This document shows, piece by piece, positions 8,178 to 16,780 of a stretch of 64,000 nt of DNA; positions within the stretch are counted from its first letter, which is position 1, and each line of letters begins with the position of its first letter. Location: contig CAMAVR010000006.1 of the NCBI GenBank assembly GCA_945861885.1, forward strand, positions 40,233-104,232, given 5' to 3'. The translations under genes were made by a program, and so were the position numbers. This DNA is from Nannocystis exedens (lineage in GTDB: Bacteria > Myxococcota_A > Polyangia > Polyangiales > Polyangiaceae). The notes under the pieces were generated by a model, which saw only the letters and a list, made by a program, of their open reading frames with translations, did not search any database and was not told where the DNA came from.

Positions 8178-9249
8178 GAATTCGCGCTCGCGCGCGAGCT
8201 CCAAGTTCTCGGCGAGCCTCAGTTCCGAGCTCGATTAGCTCGGCGACGGCGGCTGCAAAATCGCCTACGTCGACGCGAACTAACCGACCGGTATCGCCAA
8301 TGAGCAGGCCGCAATCACCAACATCGGTGGCGACACACGGAATACCTGTCGCCATCGCTTCTCCAAGTGCAGCTGGAAACGCCTCGGTCGAGGAAGTGAG
8401 CGTGGCGATGTCGAGCGCGGCCAAAACATCGGGCATGTCGGTGCGCATCCCGAGCCGATGAACTTCATCGCCTAAATCGAACTGCTTCATCCACTGCGCA
8501 AGTGATCGATTGCTCGGATCGACCGAGCGCCCGCACATCACAAAATGAAGATTTGGAAACACGCGTCGAAGCTTCCCGGATGCTTCAAGGAAGAGCCGAT
8601 GATTCTTGAGTGGAACAAAATTGGCAGAGAGGCCAATAGCAATCGCGTTTTCAGGAATGCCAAGTTCGTGACGTATCCGAACTCTCGCATCGGGCGACGC
8701 GCGAAATAGTTCGGTATCAAAACCGGCGTGAATCGTTGTCGCGTTGGCTTTCGGGTAGCCGATAGCAAAATACTTGCGCTCTGAAGCGACCGCCGGAAAC
8801 ACGATTCGCTTTGGGCCGATCGGCGCCAAGCGATGCCCAACCCAGTTCACCGCGAGCGTTCTCTTTTTCGCCTGCGCCCATGAAAGCGGAAGATTAAAAA
8901 TCGACCATATGATGTTCGTAAGTCCGGCGGAACGTGCGGCAAGCGTCCCCACAACGTTGGCGTGAGACATCCACGTATGAACGATGTCGGGGGCAACGCG
9001 AACGAGCTCATCGCGTAGGCGCGCATAGGCGGCAGGTGTCGGAACTGTTGGCGACATGCCGATGTACTTGATTGGCGCGCTTGCGCACTGTTCGACGCGT
9101 TCGTGATAAGCGCCTCGCTTCGCAAGCGAGATAATGCTGAAAGCAAAGCGCTTTCGATCGAGCCGCTCCACCAGTTGGCAAAAGGCGACTTCGGCGCCAC
9201 CAACTCCGAGTCCGGTAATGACATATGCAATTTTTATCGGCCGCTCCAC
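8080..9249 (-). CDS. Glycosyltransferase family 4 (GT-B)
   Basis: 389 residues in two Rossmann halves. The N-terminus has the GT4 opening 'IAYVITGLGVGGAEV'. The C-terminal half shows 'IGLSANFVPLKNH', 'VHRLGMRTDMPDVLAALDI' and the donor-binding E-x7-E-like 'EAFPAALGEAMATG'. It is probably a retaining transferase using the sugar made by the three genes upstream. The GTG start at 9249 overlaps the end of the SDR gene by 16 bp, so it is the last gene of the minus-strand arm. Its final 33 codons overlap the end of the convergent membrane-protein gene. Confidence 0.88.
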   Translation of the reverse strand: MERPIKIAYVITGLGVGGAEVAFCQLVERLDRKRFAFSIISLAKRGAYHERVEQCASAPIKYIGMSPTVPTPAAYARLRDELVRVAPDIVHTWMSHANVVGTLAARSAGLTNIIWSIFNLPLSWAQAKKRTLAVNWVGHRLAPIGPKRIVFPAVASERKYFAIGYPKANATTIHAGFDTELFRASPDARVRIRHELGIPENAIAIGLSANFVPLKNHRLFLEASGKLRRVFPNLHFVMCGRSVDPSNRSLAQWMKQFDLGDEVHRLGMRTDMPDVLAALDIATLTSSTEAFPAALGEAMATGIPCVATDVGDCGLLIGDTGRLVRVDVGDFAAAVAELIELGTEARRELGARARARILKHYSLERMTTRYQALYDQMAPPARACIAGAV

Positions 9250-10124
9250 CAGGCGATTGTATCACTTAGACCGCTGTCGAGGTTGAATCGTGGCGTCCAG
9301 CCGAGCTCCGTGAGGCGCGTTATATCGGCCGACAAGCGTTGGGGTTGGTTTGAGTCCGCATGGCGCGCCGTCACGAGATCCGCTCGCCTCAATTTGTCGC
9401 CAATCAGTTGCACTAGGTCGCCTAGCCGCACGTCGCGCCCCGACGCGATATTTACAGCACCTTCGACCTCGCTATCGAGAAGTGAAACAAACGCGGAGGC
9501 GACGTCGGCAACATGCAAGTAATCGCGCACGGCACTTCCCGTTTTGCATATCGCCGGTTGGTTGTTTAAAAGCGATAAAATAGCGGAGCTGACAAGGCGT
9601 GAGGGGTGCTCGCTCGGCCCGTACAATGAAAAGACTCGCCCCCACGCGCTCGACATTTGTTTCTCGCGCGCCGTCGCCGTGATGATTTGTTGTAGCGCAT
9701 GTTTCGAGGCGCCGTAGAGCGTCGCCGGAGCCAATGTCGTTGTCAGTTCCGAACATGTCAGTGTTTTCGTCCACGCATATTCCGCGCACGTCCCTGCGGA
9801 CACAATCCGCCGACCGCCGACTGCGACGAATGCGCGCATAAGCGCCAAACTCGCCGCCACCCATCGTAAATTCTCGAGAGAGGACCAGTAGTCAGGCGGC
9901 TTTGCATACCAGGCAAAATGAAGAATATGCGTCGGCTTGACTTCGCTCACGAACCGAAATGCGTTTTCATCTTCGAGCAGGTCGACGCGATGCCAGCGAA
10001 TGCCGCGATGCGTGTCTCCAGCGTTACGGCCGACTGCATGGACTTCGTATCCGCGTTCGACCAGCGGCGCGAGTGAATGCCGTCCGATAAAACCCGTGGC
10101 TCCAGTGACGATGACGCGTTTCAT
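9234..10124 (-). CDS. NAD(P)-dependent SDR, probable 4-ketoreductase of an NDP-deoxysugar
   Basis: 296 residues from the ATG at 10124. A longer frame extends upstream, but it would overlap rfbC and lacks domain sequence. Seen: 'TGATGFIGRH' cofactor loop, 'SAGTCAEY' in the Ser/Thr position, 'YGASK' active site, 'RVFSLYGP' and 'RDYLHVADVASAF'. The start overlaps the rfbC stop in an ATGA junction. In C-methyl deoxysugar pathways an SDR of this kind reduces the 4-keto group after methylation and epimerisation; that role here is inferred from the neighbours. Confidence 0.85.
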   Translation of the reverse strand: MKRVIVTGATGFIGRHSLAPLVERGYEVHAVGRNAGDTHRGIRWHRVDLLEDENAFRFVSEVKPTHILHFAWYAKPPDYWSSLENLRWVAASLALMRAFVAVGGRRIVSAGTCAEYAWTKTLTCSELTTTLAPATLYGASKHALQQIITATAREKQMSSAWGRVFSLYGPSEHPSRLVSSAILSLLNNQPAICKTGSAVRDYLHVADVASAFVSLLDSEVEGAVNIASGRDVRLGDLVQLIGDKLRRADLVTARHADSNQPQRLSADITRLTELGWTPRFNLDSGLSDTIAWWSGR

Positions 10125-10648
10125 CGGAAATCGGCGTACATGTTGTCGCGTTCGGATATGACCGCGACATCGCCCGGCCACACTATGCCAAAAGCGGGGT
10201 CGTTCCATCGCACACCGGCGGCCGATGACGGGGAATAAATCTCCGATAGTTGATAAAAAACTTCGCTCTCGTCTTCGAGCGTAAGAAACCCGTGCGCGAA
10301 GCCTTTTGGGATATAAATCGCATTTCCCTGTTCGGCTCCCAGAACAACTCCGGCCCACGAACGAAACGTTTCCGACTCGGGCCTCAAATCGACAATCACG
10401 TCGTAGACAGAGCCGCGCGTGCATCGCACCAGCTTTGCCTCTTCATGCGGCGCTTTTTGAAAATGCATACCGCGCAGCGTCCCTTTGCGCGTGTTAAACG
10501 AAAGACTGCATTGCGCGATGTCGGCGACAAGCCCGCGCGCTTCGAATTCATCGCGGCAAAACGTTCGCGCAAACGCACCTCGTTCATCAAGATGATGTTC
10601 AACTTCAACAGCGAACGCGCCGCGAAGCGCCAGCGGCGTAAATTTCAC
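10121..10648 (-). CDS. rfbC: dTDP-4-dehydrorhamnose 3,5-epimerase family
   Basis: 175-residue cupin of full RmlC length. Seen: 'VEHHLDERGAFARTF', 'QCSLSFN', the catalytic His in 'GTLRGMHFQ' (about residue 62), 'YIPKGFAHGFLTL' and 'VFYQLSEIYSP'. The start is taken as GTG at 10648, which overlaps the stop of the upstream methyltransferase (GTGA); a GTG at 10696 would add 16 non-conserved residues. It probably epimerises C5, or C3 and C5, of a 4-keto-6-deoxyhexose. RmlA and RmlB are absent from the window, so the substrate may be a CDP-linked or dTDP-linked sugar made elsewhere. Confidence 0.88.
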   Translation of the reverse strand: MKFTPLALRGAFAVEVEHHLDERGAFARTFCRDEFEARGLVADIAQCSLSFNTRKGTLRGMHFQKAPHEEAKLVRCTRGSVYDVIVDLRPESETFRSWAGVVLGAEQGNAIYIPKGFAHGFLTLEDESEVFYQLSEIYSPSSAAGVRWNDPAFGIVWPGDVAVISERDNMYADFR

Positions 10649-11883
10649 GCGAATATCTCGACGCGAGGAATTGGAATTACAAACTTCCCCCCCCACTCGC
10701 GAATGTGCGCCATCTGGTCGACAATTTCATCGCGAATGTTCCACGGAAGAATGAGGACGTAATCGGGTTTTGTCTGCGCGATCCGCGCCGGTTCGTAAAT
10801 CGGAATTCGTGTCCCCGGAAGGTAGCGCCCTTGTTTGTGGGGGCTGCGGTCGACTGTGTATTCGACAAAATCTTCGCGAATGCCGCAGTAATTTAGCAGC
10901 GTATTTCCTTTCGCGGGCGCGCCGTAGCCGACGACGCGCTTCCCCTTCCGTTGGCACTCGATCAAAAAAGCGAGCAGCGTGCGCTTTGTCTCGCGCACAC
11001 CTTCGGCGAACGCCGCGTACGTAGCCAATGTTCGAAGTCCGGAAGTGATTTCGCGTTCGCGCATATCGATTACGCGTGCGGAAACCGGCTTTGACTCATC
11101 TTGGCGGTGCCGCGCGTAAATGCGAAGCGAGCCACCATGCGTCGTAAGCTCTTCAACATCGAACAATACAAGGCCATGTGTCGCGAAAATAGTCTCGACC
11201 GTCGTGAACGAAAGATACGAAAAATGCTCGTGGTAAATCGTATCAAATTGATTTCGCTGAATAAGCTGCAGCAAATGCGGAAACTCCATCGTAATCACGC
11301 CGGTCGGTTTTAGCGCAATCGCCATGCCAGCAACGAAATCGTTGATGTCGGGGACGTGGGCGAGCACATTGTTGCCAAGCAGCAAGTCGGCGTGCAGCCC
11401 TTGGCTAGCGAGCTCGGTCGCAAGCTCTACGCCGAAAAACCGCACCCACGAAGGGATGTCGCGTTGCCGCGCAATTTCAGCGACATTGGCGGCAGGCTCG
11501 ATGCCGAGCACCGGAATGTTCTGGTCTTTGAAGTATTGAAGGAGGTAGCCGTCGTTGCTGGCAATCTCGATCACGCGGCTTTTATCATTTAGGCGAAAGC
11601 GATCCGTCATCGCCAACGCGTACGCTTTTGAATGCGCTAGCCAACTATCGCAATAAGAGGAAAAGTAAGCGTACTCGCTGAATATCTGTTGTGGACTTTC
11701 ATATTCAGGGAGCTGAACGAGGAAACAGTTCGTGCAGACACGGGGATGGAGCAAGTAAAATGGCTCCGCGTTTTGCAGGGCATCAGCCGAGACGAACGAG
11801 TTTGAAAGCGGTGACATCCCCAAGTTGCAAAATGATTCGCGTAGCAATGCGCCACAAAAACGGCAGCCAAGCGTTGGACTCAT
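10645..11883 (-). CDS. NDP-sugar C-methyltransferase (TylC3/EryBIII-like)
   Basis: 412 residues from the ATG at 11883, preceded by a strong GGGGAGGG ribosome site. The three-part family layout is clear. The N-terminus has a zinc-type cysteine set (C7, C10, C50, C53). The centre is a SAM-binding methyltransferase with 'VIEIASNDGYLLQYF' and 'LLGNNVLAHVPD', followed by 'YHEHFSYLS'. The C-terminal Rossmann part has 'VVGYGAPAKGNTLLNYCGI'. Such enzymes transfer a methyl group to C3 of a 4-keto-6-deoxyhexose. It is the first gene of the minus-strand arm and is followed by an epimerase, a reductase and a GT, the expected downstream steps. Confidence 0.88.
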   Translation of the reverse strand: MSPTLGCRFCGALLRESFCNLGMSPLSNSFVSADALQNAEPFYLLHPRVCTNCFLVQLPEYESPQQIFSEYAYFSSYCDSWLAHSKAYALAMTDRFRLNDKSRVIEIASNDGYLLQYFKDQNIPVLGIEPAANVAEIARQRDIPSWVRFFGVELATELASQGLHADLLLGNNVLAHVPDINDFVAGMAIALKPTGVITMEFPHLLQLIQRNQFDTIYHEHFSYLSFTTVETIFATHGLVLFDVEELTTHGGSLRIYARHRQDESKPVSARVIDMREREITSGLRTLATYAAFAEGVRETKRTLLAFLIECQRKGKRVVGYGAPAKGNTLLNYCGIREDFVEYTVDRSPHKQGRYLPGTRIPIYEPARIAQTKPDYVLILPWNIRDEIVDQMAHIREWGGKFVIPIPRVEIFA

Positions 11884-11949
11884 AACCCTCCCCAGATCTT
11901 TTTTATTTGCGTACCATTTCTCATAAGAGAGTAGCAATGGCCCATCGCG

Positions 11950-13005
11950 ATGATGAAACGTGAACTGAATCGGCTCAGGATCGGATACGCGCCGATCTCA
12001 GGTAAACTTGATGCGCCGGGAGATCGTCGGCGGTTTGTTCACTACGCGCGAACGCGCGGCATTCAATTCGAAATGGCCGACCCGCGTCGCGATTATGATT
12101 TGGTGATTCTCTCCCAAGCGGCCGACATCACGGCATGGTCGAGGTACCGAAAAGGGAAGATTGTATATGACCTCGTCGACGCCTATCTCGCTGTTCCGCG
12201 AACAGACCCACGCGCTCTGTTTCGTGGCTTAGGGAAATATCTGTCGAGACAAAGCCGTTTTCTTGAACTCGATTTTCGGAAATCGATTGAAGCAATGTGT
12301 CGTCGCGCCGACGCGGTGCTCTGCTCGACCGTCGAGCAGCAAGGCGACATTGCCAACTATTGTGAAAACGTTCGCGTAATTCTCGATATGCAAAGCGCGA
12401 CGACGACAAAAGTAAAGCGCGAATACAAAGCGGCGTCACCGCCACGCCTTGTGTGGGAAGGGCTACCGTTCACGCTTGCCGCTTTTGAGCAAATTGCGGG
12501 CGCGCTCAGGCGCGTGCAGCGAAAAACGCAGTTTGAAATGCATATTGTTACCGACCTTCACTACTACCGCTATTTGAATCGGTACGCGAAAACGAGCACC
12601 GCGAGACTCGCAAATCGCCTCTTCGACAGCGCCCACTTGCACGCATGGAATGAGAGCAGCTGCGCGGAGATTATTTGCGCGAGCGATTTAGCACTCATCC
12701 CACTCAACCTGAACGACCCGTTTGCGCGTCGTAAACCAGAAAACAAACTGCTCCTGTTTTGGCGACTTGGGATGCCGACGCTAACGTCTGCAACGCCAGC
12801 GTACAGGCGAGCGATGCAAGGCGCGCAGCTGTCAATGGACTGCGCGACCGAGGGAGAGTGGGAAGTCGCGCTTGAAAAATATCTAACTGATGAATCGGCA
12901 AGGCGCGAAGCGGGGCAGCGAGGGCGCGCCTACGCGGAGCAGAAATATCCCGAGGACAAACTATTGGCCGCATGGGACGACGTTCTTGAGTCAGTCCTAA
13001 TTTAG
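11950..13005 (+). CDS. GT-B type glycosyltransferase-like protein
   Basis: 351 residues starting at tandem ATG codons (11950, 11953), divergent from the methyltransferase gene with a 66-bp gap that must hold both promoters. The C-terminal half resembles family 4 transferases: 'SCAEIICASDLALIPLNLNDPFARRKPENKLLLFWRLG' in the position of the donor site (motif KPENK), then 'GQRGRAYAEQKY'. The N-terminal half is weakly conserved and the E-x7-E motif is not clear. It is most likely a glycosyltransferase of the polysaccharide locus with unknown donor. Confidence 0.68.
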   Translation: MMKRELNRLRIGYAPISGKLDAPGDRRRFVHYARTRGIQFEMADPRRDYDLVILSQAADITAWSRYRKGKIVYDLVDAYLAVPRTDPRALFRGLGKYLSRQSRFLELDFRKSIEAMCRRADAVLCSTVEQQGDIANYCENVRVILDMQSATTTKVKREYKAASPPRLVWEGLPFTLAAFEQIAGALRRVQRKTQFEMHIVTDLHYYRYLNRYAKTSTARLANRLFDSAHLHAWNESSCAEIICASDLALIPLNLNDPFARRKPENKLLLFWRLGMPTLTSATPAYRRAMQGAQLSMDCATEGEWEVALEKYLTDESARREAGQRGRAYAEQKYPEDKLLAAWDDVLESVLI

Positions 13006-13014
13006 GGGGGAAGT

Positions 13015-14190
13015 TTGGAAGAAAAGCGCCGAATTGTATTTGTAGTCGCGCAAGATTGGATGTTCGTACAGTTTCGCATGGACCTGGCCCGTGCGCTGCG
13101 CGACGCGGGGACTGAAGTCAGCGTGATTGGCGCGCCAGGAGATGCCTATCCAGCAATCGAAGCGGAGCACTTTCGTTTCTACCCGTGGTCGCTAAAGCGT
13201 CTTGGCAAAAACCCATTTGCTGAGGCGAATGCGGTTAGAGAACTGATCGCACTCTATCGCCGCCTTCGGCCAACAATTGCTCATCATGTCGCGATGAAGC
13301 CGATTTTATACGGAAGTATCGCGGCGCGTGCGACCGACACTCCAGCGGTCAACGCCGTCACGGGGCTCGGTCACGCCTTTATCGAAGGTGGTTCAGGCAG
13401 GAGAGCGCTTCGTGCAGGTATTGAGCAGGGGTATCGCTTTTGTTTGTCCGGAAAGCGGTCGATCACAACTTTTCAAAATCGTGACGATCTAGAGCTGTTT
13501 GTTTCGCGCAAATTGGTCTCACGAAACAGCGTGCGTCTCATACGCGGGTCGGGCGTCGATGTTGTGAAGTTCCGTCCAAGCCCTGAGCCGAACACACCGG
13601 TTCGCGTACTGCTCCCCGCACGCATGCTCTGGGAAAAAGGGATTGGCGAATTCGTAGAAGCGGCGAAGATTCTCCGCGCCAGAAAAGTGCCCTGCAAATT
13701 CATTCTCGCGGGGAAGCCCGATGAAGGCAATTTGGCCGCAATTTCAGTCGATCAACTGAATGCGTGGGGGCTTGAAGGCGCACTTCGGTGGATTGGACAT
13801 CAGTCCGATATGCCGGCGCTCATTGCGAGCGCGCATATCGTCTGCCTGCCGTCGTATCGCGAAGGTGTCCCGCTCAGTCTGCTCGAAGCGGCGGCGTGCG
13901 GTCGAGCGATTGTGACAACCGATGTTCCGGGGTGCCGCGAAGTTGTCGTTCATGGAGAAAATGGGCTGCTCGTACCGGCGCGAGATTCCGAAACTTTGGC
14001 GCGTGCCATTGAGCAGCTCGTACTCGACAAGGAAACGCGAATCGAGATGGGAAAGCGGGGAAGAAAAAGAATTGTTCAGTATTTTTCAAAAGAGGAGGTG
14101 ATCGAAGGGACCTTCGCCGTGTACAACTCGCTCCTGGGGAGTTCTTCCGGAGTTACGGGGCGATCGAACCGGACGGACATACAGGGGTAG
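13015..14190 (+). CDS. Glycosyltransferase family 4
   Basis: 391 residues, TTG start at 13015 behind a GGGGGG stretch, 9 bp after the previous gene. Typical GT4: 'KPILYGSIAARATDTPAVNAVTGLGH' in the N-terminal half, then 'LLPARMLWEKGIGEFVEAA' and the donor-site 'YREGVPLSLLEAAACG' with the E-x7-E pair. 'PGCREVVVHGENGLLVP' follows. It resembles the transferases that add the second sugar in undecaprenyl-linked glycans, but the specificity is not readable from sequence. About 20 residues after the conserved C-terminal helix are poorly conserved. Confidence 0.88.
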   Translation: MEEKRRIVFVVAQDWMFVQFRMDLARALRDAGTEVSVIGAPGDAYPAIEAEHFRFYPWSLKRLGKNPFAEANAVRELIALYRRLRPTIAHHVAMKPILYGSIAARATDTPAVNAVTGLGHAFIEGGSGRRALRAGIEQGYRFCLSGKRSITTFQNRDDLELFVSRKLVSRNSVRLIRGSGVDVVKFRPSPEPNTPVRVLLPARMLWEKGIGEFVEAAKILRARKVPCKFILAGKPDEGNLAAISVDQLNAWGLEGALRWIGHQSDMPALIASAHIVCLPSYREGVPLSLLEAAACGRAIVTTDVPGCREVVVHGENGLLVPARDSETLARAIEQLVLDKETRIEMGKRGRKRIVQYFSKEEVIEGTFAVYNSLLGSSSGVTGRSNRTDIQG

Positions 14191-14209
14191 TGGTGATCTA
14201 GGGGGGCGG

Positions 14210-15043
14210 GTGGAACACAATATCGAGCGACGAGATGTCGAGAGCTTCGGTTACGAATGGACGAAATTCGATCAGACCGAAGTGCCTATGGACGAGCTTC
14301 GGTGGCGCTTTAATGAGTATTTTTCATTATTTCCATGGAGCGAACTTCCGGCGAACGCCGTCGGGTTTGATCTAGGCTGCGGCAGTGGCCGATGGGCGAA
14401 ATTCGTCGCTCCGCGGGTGCACCATCTTCACTGCATCGATGCCAGTGGCGATGCGTTGTGCTCTGCCAAAAAGTCGTTGGCATCGCTCCCCAATTGTGAA
14501 TTCCATCACGCATCGGTTGACGCAATTCCGCTCGCCGACGCAAGTATGGATTTTGGCTATTCTTTGGGCGTTCTGCACCATGTTCCAGATTCGCTCGCTG
14601 GCCTCGTCTCGTGCGTGCGCAAGCTCAAGCTTGGGGCCCCGTTTTTGATCTATGTTTATTACGCGCTGGAAGATCGTTCGGCGGCATACCGCGCTCTGTG
14701 GCACGCAAGCACGCTTGTTCGCAAAGCGGTGGTTCGTTTGCCAACACGAGGTCGGGTCGTTGTGAGCGAAATCATTGCGAAGACGGTCTATTGGCCATTA
14801 GCGCGCGCATCGCGTTTTGCTGAAGCGAACGGTTTCGACGTATCGGGGCTTCCGCTATCGATTTACCGAAACATGAGCTTTCAAACGATGCGTACCGACG
14901 CGTACGACCGTTTTGCCACAAGTCTGGAAAAGCGATTTACCCGCGGAGAAGTCGCGCAATGGATGTCAAATGCCGGGCTCAGCCGCATTTCGTTTAGGGA
15001 GGGGACACCCTATTGGTGTGCGATCGGATATCGCGAAAATTAG
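14210..15043 (+). CDS. Class I SAM-dependent methyltransferase
   Basis: 277 residues. The start is GTG at 14210, preceded by a G-rich GGGGGGCGGG that can serve as ribosome site. SAM motif I is 'VGFDLGCGSGRWAKF', motif II 'LHCIDASGDAL', and the post-motif 'SVDAIPLADASMDFGYSLGVLHHVPD' is typical of Methyltransf_11. It lies between a GT4 and a membrane-protein gene in the right arm, so it probably methylates a sugar of the glycan, either on the nucleotide sugar or as a chain cap. The acceptor atom cannot be told. Confidence 0.85.
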   Translation: MEHNIERRDVESFGYEWTKFDQTEVPMDELRWRFNEYFSLFPWSELPANAVGFDLGCGSGRWAKFVAPRVHHLHCIDASGDALCSAKKSLASLPNCEFHHASVDAIPLADASMDFGYSLGVLHHVPDSLAGLVSCVRKLKLGAPFLIYVYYALEDRSAAYRALWHASTLVRKAVVRLPTRGRVVVSEIIAKTVYWPLARASRFAEANGFDVSGLPLSIYRNMSFQTMRTDAYDRFATSLEKRFTRGEVAQWMSNAGLSRISFREGTPYWCAIGYREN

Positions 15044-15105
15044 CGTTTGATAAACAGTGGTCCGGAACAGAACGTGAACGGCAGCATTGCGGAAGTGGTG
15101 TGAAC

Positions 15106-16755
15106 ATGATGCGTGAGTCATTCACAAAAATAAAAAAGCTATTCGCGCACGGATGTTTTGATAGAGGCGGTCAGCCGCGGCTCTTCATGATTTGGTTCGC
15201 GTTTTTTGCCTATGCCGCGTCGTTGGCGCTGCTTTTGCAGTTCGTGGTTGTGCCTCATTTGCCCGCCGCAAACAATGGCGGCCATGGGCTGATGGAGCCG
15301 TACGATTTTACCGGCTTTCACGCCAACGCGACCAAAATGGTCAACGCGATTCATCAGCGGGGGTGGTCCGCTTGGGAGTTGCGCCCGCTCGATCAAGGCC
15401 CCGTGGGGATGACCGCGCTCATCTACGCGCTGAGCTGGCCCGAACCGTGGGCACTGATTCCCGTGCACGCGTCGCTGCACGCGCTTGCCGGGCTGATGTT
15501 GGTGCTGATTCTCGAACGCTTTGTTGCAAGTCGCCGCGTTGCCGTTCTTTGTGTCCTGCCGTTTGTGCTTTTTCCGTCCGCGCTGGCGTGGTACGGCCAG
15601 ATTCATCGAGAGCCTTACGTTATCCCCGGCTATTTTCTCTTTTTGTGGGGGTGGCTCCGCCTGCTCGGCTCGCCCGCTGAACTGCCGTCAAACAAGTCGG
15701 CCAACCGCGGTTTGTTGAGCATCGCGTGCGGAGCGACGCTGGTGTGGATTATGCGCCCTTACGCGAGCGATTTTTTACGCGTGTATGGCGCTGCGTTTGT
15801 CATGGTGGCAATTGTTGTCTGGGGGCGCCGACGGCTGAGCCGCGCTTGCGACCTGAGTCAGCTGGTTAGAGGAGTTACCTATTCGGTGGCGGCGTTTGTA
15901 TTTTTATGGGTGCTGTCGCAAGGCGCCAAAATTGAAAAAACGTTTGGTCCGAGCGGCCCGATTGCCGCGAAAATTTCAACCGTGGTTGGCTTTCTTCAAC
16001 ATGTGCCGAAGGGGCCTCCAGGGGCGCAAGAGGCGCTCCCGATGAAGGCGGTGTTACCGGCCGCGGCTCCGGCAAAGGGGCTCCCGCAACCGGTACCGGT
16101 TGTTGCACCGCTGCCGCCCCCTCCGGCCCCTCCCGATATCTTCGCGCAATCTCCAGAATGGCAAACAACTTGGTGGTTGCCGCGATCGCTTGATGAGACT
16201 TTTCTAATCATCGCAAAAAAGCGAAATGGCTTCTGCAACTCTTTCCCCGATGCGCGCACGGCCGTCGATGAGGACATTCGCTTTCACAGCGCAGGGGATG
16301 TTATTCGTCATATCCCGCGAGCGTTACAACTCGCGCTGTTCGCGCCGTTCCCGACTCAGTGGTTTGAAGGGAGCGATAGGGGGCGTCCATCGGCTGTAAG
16401 CAGTTGGAAAAGGCGCGCCGGTGCGTTCGAAATGGTGATCGTCGACTTCGCGCTCCTCTTTTTTCCCCTAGCGCTCTGGTCGCAGCGAAAGCGCGCGAAC
16501 ATGTGGGTTCTTATTAGTTTTTGTACTGGAATGCTTATGGTGCACGCCTTCGTGATCAACAATATCGGAACGCTGTATCGATTTCGCTATCCGTTCTTAA
16601 TGACGTTTGTCGCGTTCGGGCTCGCCGAGTTTTACGCTATTGTCGCGCGCAAACGCGCCCGCAAAGGCGTCGAATCGAACGTAGATTGCGATAGTTTTTT
16701 AGGCTCAAGTTATTTACACTCGCCAAAAGAGCGGCCATCCGTGACGAGTCGCTAG
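15106..16755 (+). CDS. Polytopic membrane protein, second copy of the family at 6657
   Basis: 549 residues from the ATG at 15106; the open frame continues upstream into the methyltransferase gene but without membrane-protein sequence. About ten hydrophobic segments. Shared blocks with the protein at 6657: 'PVHASLHALAGLMLVLILERF', 'WYGQIHREPY', 'AVDEDIRFHSAGDVI', 'ALFAPFPTQW' and 'GTLYRFRYPFLMT'. The hydrophilic region carries a proline/alanine-rich insert around residues 310-350 that the other copy lacks. Possibly a GT-C-like transferase or polymerase acting on lipid-linked sugar in the inner membrane; the function is unproven. Confidence 0.75.
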   Translation: MMRESFTKIKKLFAHGCFDRGGQPRLFMIWFAFFAYAASLALLLQFVVVPHLPAANNGGHGLMEPYDFTGFHANATKMVNAIHQRGWSAWELRPLDQGPVGMTALIYALSWPEPWALIPVHASLHALAGLMLVLILERFVASRRVAVLCVLPFVLFPSALAWYGQIHREPYVIPGYFLFLWGWLRLLGSPAELPSNKSANRGLLSIACGATLVWIMRPYASDFLRVYGAAFVMVAIVVWGRRRLSRACDLSQLVRGVTYSVAAFVFLWVLSQGAKIEKTFGPSGPIAAKISTVVGFLQHVPKGPPGAQEALPMKAVLPAAAPAKGLPQPVPVVAPLPPPPAPPDIFAQSPEWQTTWWLPRSLDETFLIIAKKRNGFCNSFPDARTAVDEDIRFHSAGDVIRHIPRALQLALFAPFPTQWFEGSDRGRPSAVSSWKRRAGAFEMVIVDFALLFFPLALWSQRKRANMWVLISFCTGMLMVHAFVINNIGTLYRFRYPFLMTFVAFGLAEFYAIVARKRARKGVESNVDCDSFLGSSYLHSPKERPSVTSR

Positions 16756-16780
16756 GTGCAGCGGAAGAGTTGGGGGGGGA

